Source: Quillaja saponaria (lineage: Eukaryota > Streptophyta > Magnoliopsida > Fabales > Quillajaceae). From it: DNA of 64,000 bases. Below are positions 22,258 through 33,599 of the stretch, piece by piece (positions within the stretch are counted from its first letter, which is position 1; each line of letters opens with the position of its first letter). Where the stretch lies: positions 18,370,001-18,434,000 of the forward strand of contig CM055613.1 in assembly GCA_029379385.1 (NCBI GenBank). Reading direction: 5' to 3'. Below the pieces are notes generated by a model. The model was not told where the DNA came from. It did not search any database and worked only from the letters and a program-made list of their open reading frames with translations. The position numbers were made by a program, and so were the translations under genes.

Positions 22258-22923
22258 CTACACTTTATGATCCATTATATAGAAAAAGTGGTATGGCAAG
22301 GGCTGTAAACAAAGCCAAATAGCTTTAGCTTTAGGACAATCCCGCAACACATGAATAGCATCCTCCATATGATGGTTGTAACGAGTGCAGTCCTGCATAT
22401 CTGTCAACCCTCGTCTCCATCTTTGAGCATTAGTCAAAATCTTGTTATGCAAGTTTTGCCACGAGAAATGCTTAATACGAAGGAGACCTTGAAGCTTCCA
22501 TAACAAACTCCAAACTTTATTATTGTCATCCAAATGTTGTCGAGATTTGATTGCCTGGAAAGCAAATTTAGAGGAAAACCTAGTGTTTGAGGTAAGAGAC
22601 CAAAGTTTAACATCCTCTAAGTTGGAAATTTTTGCAAGTAGAATGCTGTAGATTTTCTCTTGAATCTCTAACGGAATATGAGTGATTAGTTTGTGAAGAT
22701 CCCAAGAGTGGTTAGCTAAAATAATATCAGCCACTAAAAGATTATTTTTTTTCAGCCTAAATTGGGCCATTAATGAGTGAACGAAGAGGTTCGGTACTAA
22801 CCCAAGCATCATCCCAAAGATTTATATAAGTGCCCAAGCCAACTCTCCATTGATAGAAATTTTCAAGATTCTTGGAAAATCTCACGATACATTTCCATGT
22901 AGGGGAAGTTGTTGCATTAGCAG
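22258..22923 (-). pseudogene. LINE zinc-binding RT-associated domain relic
   Basis: Reads WRVGLGTYINLWDDAW (about 22845-22800), then the 184-residue open segment with WSLLWKLQGLLRIKHFSW, ILTNAQRWRRGL, HHMEDAIHVLRDCPKAKAIW. This is the zf-RVT family segment (H-x2-E-x2-H-x3-C) between RT and RNase H of plant LINEs. The upstream part of the same protein continues on the far side of copia copy C at 26958. Confidence 0.88.
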
Positions 22924-23132
22924 TGTTAGAGTGTAAATATAGGCAGCTTAATTAGTGGGTCAAATTTCCTTATTTATAGTTTCTTTCCTTATTTCTATGT
23001 AATTTCTATTACGTATTTGGTTGATATTTAGTCTAGGTTCACTATGTTAGGTTAAATACTTTAGCCTACAAATAGAGGCTCTCTCTTGTATATTGAAAAT
23101 CATCTGAATATACATTCTTCTTATATTCAATA
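22924..23132 (+). repeat. 5' LTR of copia copy C
   Basis: Starts TGTTAGAGTG and ends ATTCAATA directly before the primer site. The TATA box is changed to CCTACAAATAGAGG, a T-to-C change in the core relative to the other LTR copies, which would weaken its promoter. Confidence 0.93.
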
Positions 23133-23144
23133 TGGTATCAGAGC
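23133..23144 (+). other. Primer-binding site of copia copy C
   Basis: TGGTATCAGAGC, a perfect tRNA-iMet-type primer site immediately after the 5' LTR. Confidence 0.85.
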
Positions 23145-23223
23145 TTAGGGAGAAAAAACCCTAATTTTTATTTTTCGCAGAAAAAAAAAACCTAATTTTT
23201 ATTTTCCGCTGTGTTTCTTTCCA

Positions 23224-23347
23224 GCGTGTCTCTTTATTGTTGCGTTTCATTCTAGCGTGTCTCTCTATTACTGCGTTTCATTCCAGCATGTCTCTGTATT
23301 GCTGCGTTTCATTTCAGCGTGTTTCTCTATTGCTGCGTTTCATTCCA
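23224..23347 (+). repeat. Four 31-bp tandem repeats in the copia C leader
   Basis: Units start at 23224, 23255, 23286 and 23317 and each reads roughly GCGTGTCTCTCTATTGCTGC followed by GTTTCATTCCA. They lie in the untranslated leader just before the gag start. Copy B has only about one and a half units in the same place (near 2605-2638), so the array expanded in copy C or contracted in B. Confidence 0.9.
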
Positions 23348-23388
23348 GCAGTACGATTATTGTTCGTTAGGGGGTACTGTTCATCGGT

Positions 23389-23990
23389 ATGTCTACCTCT
23401 GAAAAATCTGAAATCGGTATGTCAAAACTTAGTACGTTTACCTCTGTGTTTTCTAGATCCCCTGTTATTACTACAGCTAACATTGTTCAATCAGCCAATT
23501 CACTTGAAGTTTCACCATCTAAAGACAAGCCTATTAATGTCTCATTATCAGCTACTGAATATGATAAGTTCCTACAGTATCAAGCTACCTAGCAATCTTT
23601 TCATGGTAATTATGTCGCTTGCCTCTCTCAGACCCCTTCCAACACTAGGATTCTTGATTCTGGTGCCTCTGATTACATATCTGGTAATCCCAAACTTTTT
23701 TCTAGTATTAGTAATCCATGATCACTCTCCACTATCACTATAGCTAATAGCTCCATAACCATTGCTAAAGGTATAGGTCAAGCTACACCACTATCTTCTT
23801 TGCCATTAGAATCTGTGCTTTATATCCCTGAATGTTCATTCAGTCTGATTTCTATTAGTCAATTGACTCGTTCTCTCAATTGTTCTATCACTTTCATTGA
23901 TGATTCTTTTACTATACAGGACCGATGTACGGGACGAACGATTAGCACATGGTGTGAGTCATAGGGCCTCTACCATCTTACCACACTACC
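23389..23990 (+). pseudogene. Copia C gag remnant and protease
   Basis: Gag start MSTSEKSEIGMSKLST runs about 24 codons. It then passes straight to a late gag/linker segment (VSLSATEYDKFLQYQAT, stop) and the protease with its active site LDSGASDYISGN (about 23650), followed by VLYIPECSFSLISISQLT. The capsid core and CCHC zinc knuckle are absent, so an internal deletion removed most of gag. Two or more stops interrupt it. The aspartate of the protease is retained. Confidence 0.85.
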
Positions 23991-23999
23991 TACACCATC

Positions 24000-24600
24000 A
24001 GTGGCTTGCTCTACAGATGTATCACCTATTCTCATTCACAGTCGATTGGGTCATCCTAGTCTATCTAAGCTTCAGAAAATGGTTCCTCGTTTGTCATCTT
24101 TGTCATCTTTAAATTGTGTAAGCACACACGTGCTTTGTTTCCAAAGCATAGTCGTTTTAAAGCAGAGTCTCCCTTTCATCTTGTTCATACTGATGTTTGG
24201 GGTCCTAGTCGTGTTAGTTCATCTTTGGGATTTCAGTATTTCATAACCTTTATTGATGACTATTCTCGTTACACATGGATATTTTTAATGAAAAATCTTT
24301 CTGAGTTATTTTCTATATTCCAACAGTTTTGTGTTGAAATTAAAACATAATTTAATGTTTCTATTCGTATTTTGCGTAGTGATAATACATGTGAATATTT
24401 TTCTACATCATTTCAGCACTTTATAACATCTCAAGGTATCTGCATCAATTATCTTGTCCTCACACCCCTCAACAAAATGGAGTTGCTGAGGGCAAAAACA
24501 GACATTTAATTGAAACAGCTCGCACTCTATTACTTCATGGTCATGTTCCACTTCGGTTTTGGGGTGATGCTGTACTTACTGCATGCTACCTTATTAATTG
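24000..24600 (+). pseudogene. Copia C integrase (N-terminal and catalytic parts)
   Basis: The GAG-pre-integrase zinc segment (HSRLGHPSLSKL; the second half CKHTRALFPKH is in another frame) is followed by the catalytic core: FHLVHTDVWGP, FITFIDDYSRYTW, IRILRSDN and PQQNGVAEGKNRH. The three catalytic acidic residues (D in HTDVWG, D in SDN, E in VAEGK) are present, but frames change at about 24110, 24350 and 24440. Confidence 0.85.
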
Positions 24601-24601
24601 C

Positions 24602-26254
24602 ATGCCATCTTCTACATTGCATAACAAAATTCTATATTCTATCATCTTTCCTAATCATCCCTTATATTCACTTCCACTTCGTATCTTTGGTTGCATTTGT
24701 TTTGTTCATGATCTAACACCTGGACAGGATAAACTCTCTTCCAAATCATTTAAGTGCATCTTCTTGGGTTATTCTCGCCTTCAAAAAGGGTATAAATGTT
24801 ACTGTCCAGATAAGAATCATTACTTTATCTCCGCTGATGTTACATTTTTTGAGGAATCTTCATTCTTTTCATCTACTATTCCCGAGTCACCTTCTATCTC
24901 TGAGGCTCTTCCGGTTCCTTATCTTGGACCAAATGACTATGTATCATCTGCACAACTACCTGATCTTCCAGCAGACACTGTTGATGTACCTGATGACTCA
25001 CCTTTTGTCCTAACACCTTCCCGTGCCTCGGATCCTGCTTCACCACCTATTTTACGAAAAGGTACTCATTCAACACGTAATCCTTATCCTATTTATACTT
25101 TTTTCAGTTATCATCATTTATCTTCACCCTATTATGTATTTGTCTCCTCTTTGTCTTCTATTTCTGTTCCAAAGTCCACCAGTGATGCTCTTGCTCATCC
25201 CGGGTGGCAGCAGGCCATGATTGATGAAATGAACACCTTACATACTAATGGTACTTGGGAACTGGTCTCTTTACCTTCTGGAAAATCCACTGCTGGCTGT
25301 AAATGGGTATACACCATAACAATTCATCCTGATGGTTTTGTTGATCGCTTAAAGGCTAAATTGGTAGCAAAAGGCTACACACAGGTTTATGGTGTGAATT
25401 ATTCAGAAACTTTCTCTCCCGTAGCTAAAATTAGATCTGTCAGGGTATTTATATCTCTAGCTGCTATTTTTGATTGGCCACTCTATCAATTGGACATAAA
25501 AAATGCTTTCTTACATGGTGACCTTGATGAAGAAGTCTTTATGGAGCAACCACCTGGTTTTGTTGCTCAGGGGGAGTCTGGTATGGTGTGTCGATTGAAA
25601 AAGTCTCTATATGGCTTAAAGCAATCTTCTAGAGCTTGGTTTGGTAGATTCAGTGAAGTTGTTCTTAGTTTTGGCCTTCAGAGGTGTATTGTTGATCACT
25701 CAATTTTCTATAAACATACACCTAATGGAAAAATTCTTTTAATTGTATACGTGGATGATATTGTGATTACAGGTGATGATAATAATGGGATTCAGCAATT
25801 GAAATCATTCCTACAGTCTAAGTTTCAAACTAAAGACTTAGGACAGCTAAAATACTTCTTGGGCATTGAGGTTGCAAGATCACAATTGGGTATTTGCCTT
25901 TTTCAAAGAAAGTATTGTCTGGATGTCTTGAGTGATATAGGTATGTTGGATTCCAAACCTGTAGATACTCCTATGGATCCCAACACTAAACTTGTACTAG
26001 ATGAGGGGGAGCTACTGACTAATCCTGAGCAATATAAACGTCTTGTTGGTAAGCTTAATTATCTCACAGTCGCTAGACCAGATATTGCTTTTGCAACTAG
26101 TATGGTTAGCCAATTTCTTTCTCAGCCTCAAACATCTCATTGGAATGTTGTTATTCGTATCCTAAGATACCTCAAAACTGCACCCGGAAATAGATTATTA
26201 TATAAGAATCATGGGCACACTCTAGTCGAGGACATGGTCGTGGTCATACATTAG
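24602..26254 (+). pseudogene. Copia C integrase tail and reverse transcriptase, 550 codons open
   Basis: An unbroken stretch with FGCICFVHDLTPGQDKLSSK (integrase tail), FLGYSRLQKGYKCY, then the full RT: WKWVYTITIHPDGFVDRLKA, LYQLDIKNAFLHGDLDEEV, YGLKQSSRAWFGRF, catalytic YVDDIVITGDD, LGQLKYFLGIEVARS, and VARPDIAFATS. All usual RT catalytic aspartates are present. It ends at 26254 through a one-base deletion near 26229 (copy B keeps the base). The RT reading frame is the best preserved of any element in the window, but it has no functional gag-pol start. Confidence 0.9.
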
Positions 26255-26721
26255 TCTATAAACATAATTCTACTCCAGTTCAAGGTTATAGCGAAGGATC
26301 TCAATTTGACATATTTCTTGGTGGAAATCTTGTTTCATGGAAAAGTAAAAAGCAGACTGTTGTTGCAAGATCCAGTACTGAATCTGAATATAGGGCCATG
26401 ACTCATACCACTGCTGAGTTAGTTTGGCTGAAAAATCTTTTAGACGAACTTGAATTTCAGCACTCACAGCCTATGGAGTTAGTATGTGATAATCAAGCTG
26501 CATTACATATTGCATCAAATCCAGTCTTTCATAAACGAACAAAACATATAGAAGTTGACTGTCATTTCGTTCATGAGAAGCTTATTGATAATAAAATCAA
26601 GACTACATATGTAAAATCAGAAGATCAGTTAGCAGACTTATTCACAAAATCTTTGACAGGAAACCGATTGCGATATCTATGCAACAAGCTTGGAACATAT
26701 AATCTTTATGCTCCAGCTTGA
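26255..26721 (+). pseudogene. Copia C RNase H, catalytic segment deleted
   Basis: Continues in another frame as [10 protein letters not shown], then jumps to [20 protein letters not shown] and [20 protein letters not shown], ending [19 protein letters not shown] and a stop. Against copy B, two short deletions removed NADWADS (which has a catalytic Asp) and RRSTTGYC (24 bp). The polypurine tract TTGAGGGGGAG follows at 26718-26728. Confidence 0.87.
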
Positions 26722-26728
26722 GGGGGAG

Positions 26729-26952
26729 TGTTAGAGTATAAATATAAGCAGCTTAATTAGTAGGTCAAATTTGCTTATTTATAGTTTCTTTCCTTATTTA
26801 TAGTTTCCTTATTTCTGTGTAATTTCTATTACGTATTTGGTTGATATTTAATTTAGGTTCACTATGTTAGGTTAAACACTTTAGCCTATAAATAGAGGCT
26901 CCCTCTTGTATATTGAAAATCATCTGAATATACATTCTTCTTATATTCAACA
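26729..26952 (+). repeat. 3' LTR of copia copy C
   Basis: Starts TGTTAGAGTA, keeps the TATA box CCTATAAATAGAGG, ends TATTCAACA. It is longer than the 5' LTR because of a 15-bp duplication (two copies of a TTATAGTTTC-type block near 26776-26810). Confidence 0.93.
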
Positions 26953-26957
26953 AGAAG

Positions 26958-28400
26958 TAATAGGGAACACTCCATTTTTGCAATATTTAGCCTTTAGTAC
27001 TTGAACCCAAAGATAGTTTGGGGAATTTATAATGTGCCAAGCAAGCTTGCCCAGCAAAACAATATTTAATCCTTGGGACTCCCGGATGCCCAAACCACCA
27101 TTATTCATAGGAAGAGTAACAACCTCCCAATTAACTAAATGGATTATTTTTATGATCAAGGGTGTTGCCCCAAAGAAAGTTGTGGCAGAGACGATCTAAT
27201 TTATAGCTATCCCACTGTGAAGCCAAACTGTCTGCATTGAGTACATGGGCATGGCCAAAAAGGTTGAGTTGATAAGAGTTTTTCTACCTGCAAAGCTCAA
27301 CAAATGGGATTTCCAACTAGCTAACTTTCTTTGAAACTTGTCAACTATATCATTATAAGCACCTTTCTCTATGGTACCATAAAGCAGCGGTACTCCTAAG
27401 TACTTGCCCAGGTTGGTAGTGATGGGAATGTCAGTGATAAGCTTGATTTGATTCATTATCTCTTTAGAAGTATTTTTAGTGATAAAGACTTAAGACTTGG
27501 GATTACTCACCAATTGTCCTAAGGAGTTACAAAATTCAATCAGCATTGCTTTAATAACTCGAGCTTGTTGTTTAGAAGCTTTACCAAATAGTAATAGATC
27601 ATAAGCAAAAAATAAGTGGGATATGGGAGGCCCATTTCTAGAGGCTTTAGCTAGCAACCATTCTTTTTGGAGAACTTTTTTAGTAATCAAAAGAGAGAGC
27701 TCCTCTGTATAAAGAACAAAGAGATATAGACTGATAGGATCACTTTGTTTTAAACATGGAGTAGGATAGAAAGGAGTAAGCAGAGAACCATTCCACAAAA
27801 TAAATAGACGAGTGCTTGACACACAATGCATGATAAGCTTGATCCAATTCTCAGGGAAACCAAAATTTTGTAGCATTGTATGTAGGAAGCTCCAATTAAT
27901 TCGATCATAGGCTTTTTCTAAATCAATTGTTGCAGCCATGAAGCCAATATGACCCTTTAATTTATTTAAACTGTGAAGTAAGTCCTGGGCAATAATAATA
28001 TCCATAGTATACCTGCCTGGGATGAAACTACACTAAAATGGGCTAATTAAACCATCCAACATAGGTCGTATCCTATTAACAAGGACCTTCATAAGAATTT
28101 TATAAATAACATTACATAAAGAAATTGGGCGAATTTGGCTAATAGTCCCCGGAAAAGAAACTTTTGGAATAAGCACAATATAAGTCTTTGCTACATTTAG
28201 AGAAAAGCTACCCTCCTTAAAGGCATGACAAACAAATTTAATCACATCCTCACAAACAATATCCCAGTATTTTTTTAAGAAAATAGATTGAAACCCATCA
28301 AGGCCGGGAGCCTTATAATTTTTCATTCCCTTTACTTCCAGCTAAACTTCCTCTTTTGTGATGGGTTTAGGATGGTAATGAAATATCAAAGGCCGTGAAT
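26958..28400 (-). pseudogene. LINE reverse transcriptase relic
   Basis: From the high end: MKNYKAPGLDGFQSIFLKKY (28326), IVLIPKVSFPGTISQIRPIS, LVNRIRP, then FIPGRYT and MAATIDLEKAYDRINW, LKQSDPISLYLF, the catalytic box FAYDLLLF (27620), the thumb LGKYLGVPLLYG, LASWKSHLLSFAGRKTLI, and near the copia junction LAWHIINSPNYLWVQVLKAKY. In the catalytic box the usual FADD reads FAYD, so a catalytic Asp is lost. At least three stops or shifts separate the blocks. Confidence 0.9.
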
Positions 28401-28599
28401 CATCTATAATAAGACTTGGCGAGAATAATCCTTTAAATGAATGATAGCATTATCTTGTAAGATAGTGGGGCCAGTTACCCAAGAACCATCACTTGCTTTA
28501 AGACATTCAATTTATTTCTTTTACGTCTTGCTCTAGTGGTTGCATGGAAAAAATGAGAGCATCAATCGCCTTCTTTTATCGAAGTGATTCTCACCTTCT

Positions 28600-29633
28600 A
28601 TATCAAGTGAGTCTCTTCTTAACTCAAAATGGAATTAAACTCTGCTACCAGTTTTTTCTCTAGTCTTAGCAGAGATTCAGTTGGGTGAGAAGCAATAGCT
28701 TTTTGTGCTTCTTCTATTCTAGCGAGAGTTTGGCATTTCTTCAGAAAAAGTATTCCCAAAGGTCTTAAGGTTCCAAGAGAAAGCAGCTGATTGAACATTG
28801 GACAAAGCATCACAGACAGAAACATGATCTTGAGCCCAAGCATTTTGAACCACACTCTGAAAACTATCAGCAAAAGTCCAACCAGCTTCGAATCTAAAAG
28901 GTTTAACTAAGGGAGAAAGAGCAAGGCTAGTAGTATTTACTAAAATAGGGGCATGATCTGAACAAAGCCTTGGTAGGTGTAAAGGTGTTGCATCTGGAAA
29001 AGTGTTACTCCAGACCAAGTTGCAAACCATTCTATCCAACCGAGCTTGGAGAAGGGCTTTCCTGGTAATAAAGTATCTCCACGTAAATGAGGGGCCTTTG
29101 AAGTCCATGTCGACAAGCTAGCAGCTTTCAAGCTACTGTTGAAAATTCAAATACTGATTGAAATAGGCTTCTCGTCTACCTGACTTCTCTGAAGGATATA
29201 GATAGTCATTAAAGTCATTTATAATTGCCCATGGAAGAGTAACCGAGAAGTAGATCCTATACATATCCTCCCAGAATATATTACACAGTGAAGGAGTAGG
29301 AGACACATAAGCAACTATAATACACTAGCTCCCCATAGTGGCATAAGACACCTCCAAATGTATAAAGTGAGTATTCATCTTTAATATGAGAATGGTAAAA
29401 TTGTTTTCATTCTAAACCACCCATACCCCACCAACAAAACCAATGCGGTCACTAATTGCATGATTAGTATACCCTAAGGAGCGAACCACTTTCAGAGTTT
29501 TGTCCCTACCAACTCTAGGTTCCACAAGTATAGAAATATCCATCTTATGGGTACGTTTTAGTTCCATAAAGTTTCACTTAAACATTGGGTTAGCACAACC
29601 CTCAGTATTCCAAGCTACAATTTATAAATTCAT
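28600..29633 (-). pseudogene. LINE ORF2 start and APE-type endonuclease relic
   Basis: ORF2 begins at an ATG at 29633 (MNL, stop, IVAWNTEGCANPMFK), typical of plant L1 endonuclease (usual WNCRGA). It continues with HKMDISILVEPRVG, GYTNHAISDRIGFVGGVWVV, IIVAYVSPTPS, WAIINDFND, MDFKGPSFTWRYF, LDRMVCN, and the catalytic SDHAPILV near 28950. The active-site Asp-His pair SDH is intact. Stops occur near 29624, 29415 and 29325. ORF1 ends about 280 bp upstream, giving the usual two-ORF layout. Confidence 0.88.
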
Positions 29634-29914
29634 AATTATCATGATGAATGAGAAAACAGAGGAGCCTAACATTTGAGTTCTTTCCTTGGACTTCTACTTC
29701 TTGATACTTGGCTGAAGGAGCCATTCTCCTTACCCTCATGAGTTATGCTTCGACCTCAAGGCTTTCTATCATTTAAATTAGACAAGGGTATTCTATTTTG
29801 GTAAGGATCAGGATCTGGATCAATAGGTAATACACCAACATTCTTATGAGGCAAAGAAAGATTGAGTTGAGAGGAGGGAGTTTCAGGGACATGAGAAGGA
29901 GAAGAAGGCAGTAT

Positions 29915-31391
29915 TTATATACCAGAGGAACTTACAAGGATAGGAGTTGAAACAGGGGTAGCATAATTCATAGTAAAGGGTGATTTGGTGTCAATTAAAT
30001 TCTTTGAAGTACTAAGACTCCGAGACACATTCTTTTTGTTTATAAGAGGATCCATGTTATGTTTGATTGGGTTAAGGGCAAGGAAGTCATTCCTTTGCAG
30101 ATTTGGAATCACTTGGGTTTTTGCACTAGATAAATTAAGAGAAAACCGTTTAGGGGTATACCTACCATATGCAATCAGATTATCATTGGAGTTAGAATGC
30201 TTTGACGATTCCCCAACTAAATTTTTAAACTTGGCAGTGTTATCCTCAAACCCAATTTTCACAGCTCTATCTAAGGCATCAAATTAGTTTCTGTCATATG
30301 CAGGAGATACTTTAGAGGATTCCCCAATATTCGCATATGGTCGCCTTGATTTTCTCTTAACTAACATCCAAGGGCTATAGTCTTCCTCCACCACCTCCCC
30401 TTCTGCCTCAGTCACCATTGTGGTGGCCAGTGCATAAGTTCCTTGCAACTCCGATGGCCCCATTTTACTACTCTCTATCACACTTCTACCATGGGAATAC
30501 CACTCAATATGGTGGCCTACTCGTCCACCTTTGAAACAAATTTGATCAAGTCCTTTATACTCCACTAATCTCCACTCACCTCTAACCCAAACTTTCGCCA
30601 CCAAAGGGTTTTCCAAATCAAGTTCGACACATAATCTGGCAAAACCACTTCGTGTAGCTAGAGCAGTTTGTATATCTATTTTGATTGGTTTCCCTATAGC
30701 AGCCACAGCAGCATACAAAACTTCATCCCTGTAACATTCCACGGGAAACCCAGGGATACGAACACATGTAATGAAGGAGATTTTTGCCTCTGATGGTTTG
30801 AAACAGGGTACCCATTTACGAATAGTTAGAAAATGCTTGGCAATTACATAAGGACCACCAAAGATTATCCGAAGCATATTTTCTTTTTCCCCAAATTTGA
30901 CACAAAGAAATCATTACCTAAGTTCATCATCTTAATATCCCCTATAACTTTCCATAGAGAAGTCAAACAATTCAATAGAAATTGATAACCCATACACTTA
31001 CCAAAAAGTTTGATAATTATGGCATCATGCCATGGTTGGCAAAGTTGCTTTATGAAGTCTTCATCAATTAAAACCTTAGGGAGTAGCCTATTCCCTCCTT
31101 CAAACTCAATTTTCACTTTTACACAAGAGAATCATCTAGAACAAATCCATCAGACATAGGTGACCTAGTGTCCCCATCATTCCTAGTTTGTCCTCCCATA
31201 AGGCTTTCTTTGAAAAAACTTTCCCCACCATCCCTCCCTTTTAGAATTGGGGGGGGGTTGGCCGTCAAAACCATCTCTGAATCAACCATGTTCCTATCTC
31301 CTTCATTGACAAGGTGGTGATGCTCAATCATCTTTGAAACTAGAAGATTGTTCTTATTCTCTCAGAGGGGACCTTTACTCTCAATCTCCAT
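29915..31391 (-). pseudogene. LINE ORF1 relic (DUF4283 and zinc knuckle)
   Basis: The likely original start is the ATG at 31391: MEIESKGPL, then a TGA, then in the same frame ENKNNLLVSK and MIEHHHLVNEG. Downstream are EDFIKQLCQPWHDAIIIKLFG and LTSLWKVIGDIKMMNLGNDFF (DUF4283), a frameshift near 30880, IFGGPYVIAKHFLTIRKWVP, VRIPGFPVECY, LCVELDLENPLVAKVWVRG, and a zinc-knuckle segment ICFKGGRVGHHIEWYSHG in which two expected Cys are Gly and Tyr. The tail to 29915 is low complexity. This is the nucleic-acid-binding ORF1 of plant L1 elements, now broken. Confidence 0.87.
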
Positions 31392-31899
31392 CCTACTTTC
31401 TCACTGTTCTTGCTCTTTTTCTTCAAGGTGTGTGGTCTTAAGACTTTTAGTGTTGCTCTAATTGTTTTTGTTGATTATAGTATTCAAGGTGATAGTTCTC
31501 TTTCAAAACGAATTTTATTTATAAAAGATTGGTGCAAAAGGATATGAAATTTTTATAAAAAAATGTATATAGTAAATCAAAAGAGAGAGAATGAGAAACC
31601 ATTTATCAAAGGAAAACAATTGATATTGTGCTGCTATTGTGCTATATCTTCTATATGCATCAGTAACTTCAAAAGGAAAAAAAAATAGAAACTCATAAAC
31701 AAAGTATTAATATTTATGAATAAATAACTAAAAAAAAAAAACATAAAGAGAAATCCAATGGTAGAAAATACTATTTTTTTATTTTTTATTTCTTCCTTTG
31801 CTTTTAGTGGATATCAAGCACTTGAAAGTGTTTTCTTTTTTTAAGCCTAATATTTCTTCAACTTAGTTATATATATACCTTATATGAGAAGAAAATATA
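31392..31899. other. LINE 5' region and spacer
   Basis: Contains the presumed 5' UTR of the LINE (pyrimidine-rich up to about 31440) and then AT-rich sequence with A-runs at 31675-31740. The exact LINE 5' end and its target duplication are not identifiable by eye. No gene is recognised. Confidence 0.4.
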
Positions 31900-32139
31900 T
31901 CAGAGAAAAAATTCCTGTAAGAAAGTATTTTAGGAAGTAGGATTGAATCTTTAGGAAGAGTGAGATTAAATCCTAATGAGTGTATGCTTGAGTGATTGTA
32001 ATATTCTCCAATAACAGTTATCACTGGCTTAGTGCTTGTCGTAGACGTAGCCTATATTAGGTGAACCACATAAATCTATTGTCTTTTATTGCTTTATATT
32101 TGTTATTTATTATTGATGCATTGTTAGATATTTAACAAC

Positions 32140-32151
32140 CGGTATCAAAGC
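32140..32151 (+). other. Primer-binding site of copia D
   Basis: CGGTATCAAAGC differs from the tRNA-Met site TGGTATCAGAGC at two positions and lies two bases after the apparent LTR end TTTAACA (32137). Confidence 0.65.
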
Positions 32152-32211
32152 TTAAGCTGTTTTAATCAAGTTAGAGCAATTGTAGATGAAAGTAAAGAAA
32201 AAAATACAAAA

Positions 32212-33100
32212 TTCAACAGGCAAAATTTTCAATGGTGAAAAATACAGATGAAGGATCTGTTCTATCATAAAGATCTATATTTACCATTGGTAGGGAAAAC
32301 TAGAAAAGATGAAAGAGGATGACTAGAAATATTGGATAGAAAGGCATTAGCGACTATGAGATTGTATCTTACATTGAAGGTAGCCTTCAATATCACATAG
32401 GCAAGGCACATCAGAAGTCATGGAAACCCTAGCTATGTTATATATGAAAAATCCTCTCCTGTTAATACAACTTTCTTGATGAAAAAAATTATTTAACATG
32501 ACAATGACTCATCATTCTTCTATTGTTGATTATTTAGCTGATTTTGATATGGTAATTAGTCATTTGCTATCATTAGATGTTTCTTTTAATGATGAATTAA
32601 AATCCTTATTGTTCTTATGTTCATTGTCCAAGAGTTGGGCTAATCTTGTAATGACTTTTAATAACAATACCATTAGAAATTTAGTTTTCAATGATGTTGT
32701 TGGTTATATATTAAATGATGCGATGTGAAGAAAGAATTCAGACTTTACTGTAGGATCTAGTACAGTGCTAGTTGTGGACTCTAGAGGTAGACAACAAGAA
32801 AAATGAGGAAATTCATCTAAGGGTAGAAAATCACAATCCAGTGGGAAATAAAAATCAAGAGGAAAAGGAAAGTGGAAAGTAATTGATGGAAAAATCAAAG
32901 GAAAGCACTAGAGCTATGGCAAATCTAGTCATATGAAGAAAGATTGCTGAGCAGATAGAACTGATAGTGATAAAGGAAAGCAGAGTGATAAGGAAGCAAA
33001 TGTGATGACAGGTGATAACAATAATGGTAACTTTTGTTTATCTACATCAGTTGATGCTACATCTAATGTATAGTTTACTGATTTTGCTGTTTTATTTAAC
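32212..33100 (+). pseudogene. Copia D gag relic
   Basis: Broken start with KIFNGEKYR and a region like DRKALATIRL (32339-32370). Then comes an open piece at 32498-32728: MTMTHHSSIVDYLADFDMVI and LKSLLFLCSLSKSWANLVM, the UBN2-type capsid of Tnt1-like elements. A KGK-rich basic tract follows, and a damaged zinc knuckle SYGKSSHMKKDC near 32915-32950, missing its first Cys. Several in-frame stops occur. Confidence 0.8.
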
Positions 33101-33158
33101 TAAACTTCACATAACCACTACTTTCATGATTATGTTCATGGTGATTTTGGCTATGTAA

Positions 33159-33590
33159 TTGTTAGGAATTAACAAAAAATGTAAGTTTATAGGAAAATGG
33201 ACTATTATTTTAAAATTGACAAATAATTACAAATTAAGATTGATTGATTTTAGATATGTTCATTCCTTGAAGAAAAATATGACATATGTGAGTAAGCTAG
33301 ATGGTGAAATGTACTATGTTAGTTTTGGTGGAAGAAAATGGAAAATTACAAGATTTTAACTAGTTCTGGTAAAAGGTAACGGCATTCGAACTTTGTACAA
33401 TGTTCCTAATTCTAACATGTACAATTTTGTGTTAACTACTACAAATGGAAGTTCTACACTATGGCATCATAGAGTAGGACACTTAAGTGACACTAGTATG
33501 AAACAACTACATTCAAGCAAATTATGGCTTGACTTGAAGAGTTTGGAATTAGAATTATGTGAGGATTGTGTGTATAAAGAATAAAAGAGT
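33159..33590 (+). pseudogene. Copia D protease-to-integrase linker with HHCC zinc domain
   Basis: Reads DFRYVHSLKKNMTYVSKLDG and, in a second open piece from 33393, MYNVPNSNMYNFVLTT, LWHHRVGHLSDTSMKQLH and LCEDCVYKE. This is the GAG-pre-integrase domain with His and Cys ligands (HHRVGH, CEDC) present. The protease active site is not found. Confidence 0.78.
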
Positions 33591-33599
33591 CAACTCCCA

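Larger units (their letters stand above)
22924..26952 (+). mobile_element. Copia retrotransposon copy C inserted in the LINE
   Basis: LTRs are 22924-23132 and 26729-26952. Flanking pentamers are AGCAG (22919-22923) and AGAAG (26953-26957), a target duplication with one mismatch. The internal region has the primer site, a repeat-rich leader, a gag shortened to its ends, protease, integrase, a 550-residue open stretch of integrase tail plus RT, and a damaged RNase H. LTRs differ at about eleven positions plus a 15-bp duplication, so it is an old insertion. It is the fullest of the three copies of this family in the window. Confidence 0.95.
21425..31391 (-). mobile_element. L1-type LINE, minus strand, split by copia copy C
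   Basis: Minus-strand order from 31391 down is ORF1 (DUF4283-type RNA-binding and zinc knuckle), ORF2 endonuclease, reverse transcriptase, zinc-binding RT-associated domain, RNase H, a short 3' UTR, and an A-rich tail (T-rich at 21427-21446 on the plus strand). Copia copy C (22924-26952) sits between the RT and zinc-binding parts; removing it restores protein similarity. The element is about 5.9 kb without the insert. All parts carry stops or shifts. It is a full-length-type plant L1 copy that is now dead. Confidence 0.9.

Noticed and set aside
22258..22812. 184-codon minus-strand ORF as a free-standing gene
   Set aside because: It is the zinc-binding part of the LINE ORF2, continuous with LINE sequence on both sides, so it is not a separate gene.
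23224..23347. Regular repeats as a CRISPR-like array
   Set aside because: The units are contiguous 31-bp tandem copies with no spacers and lie in a plant retrotransposon leader.
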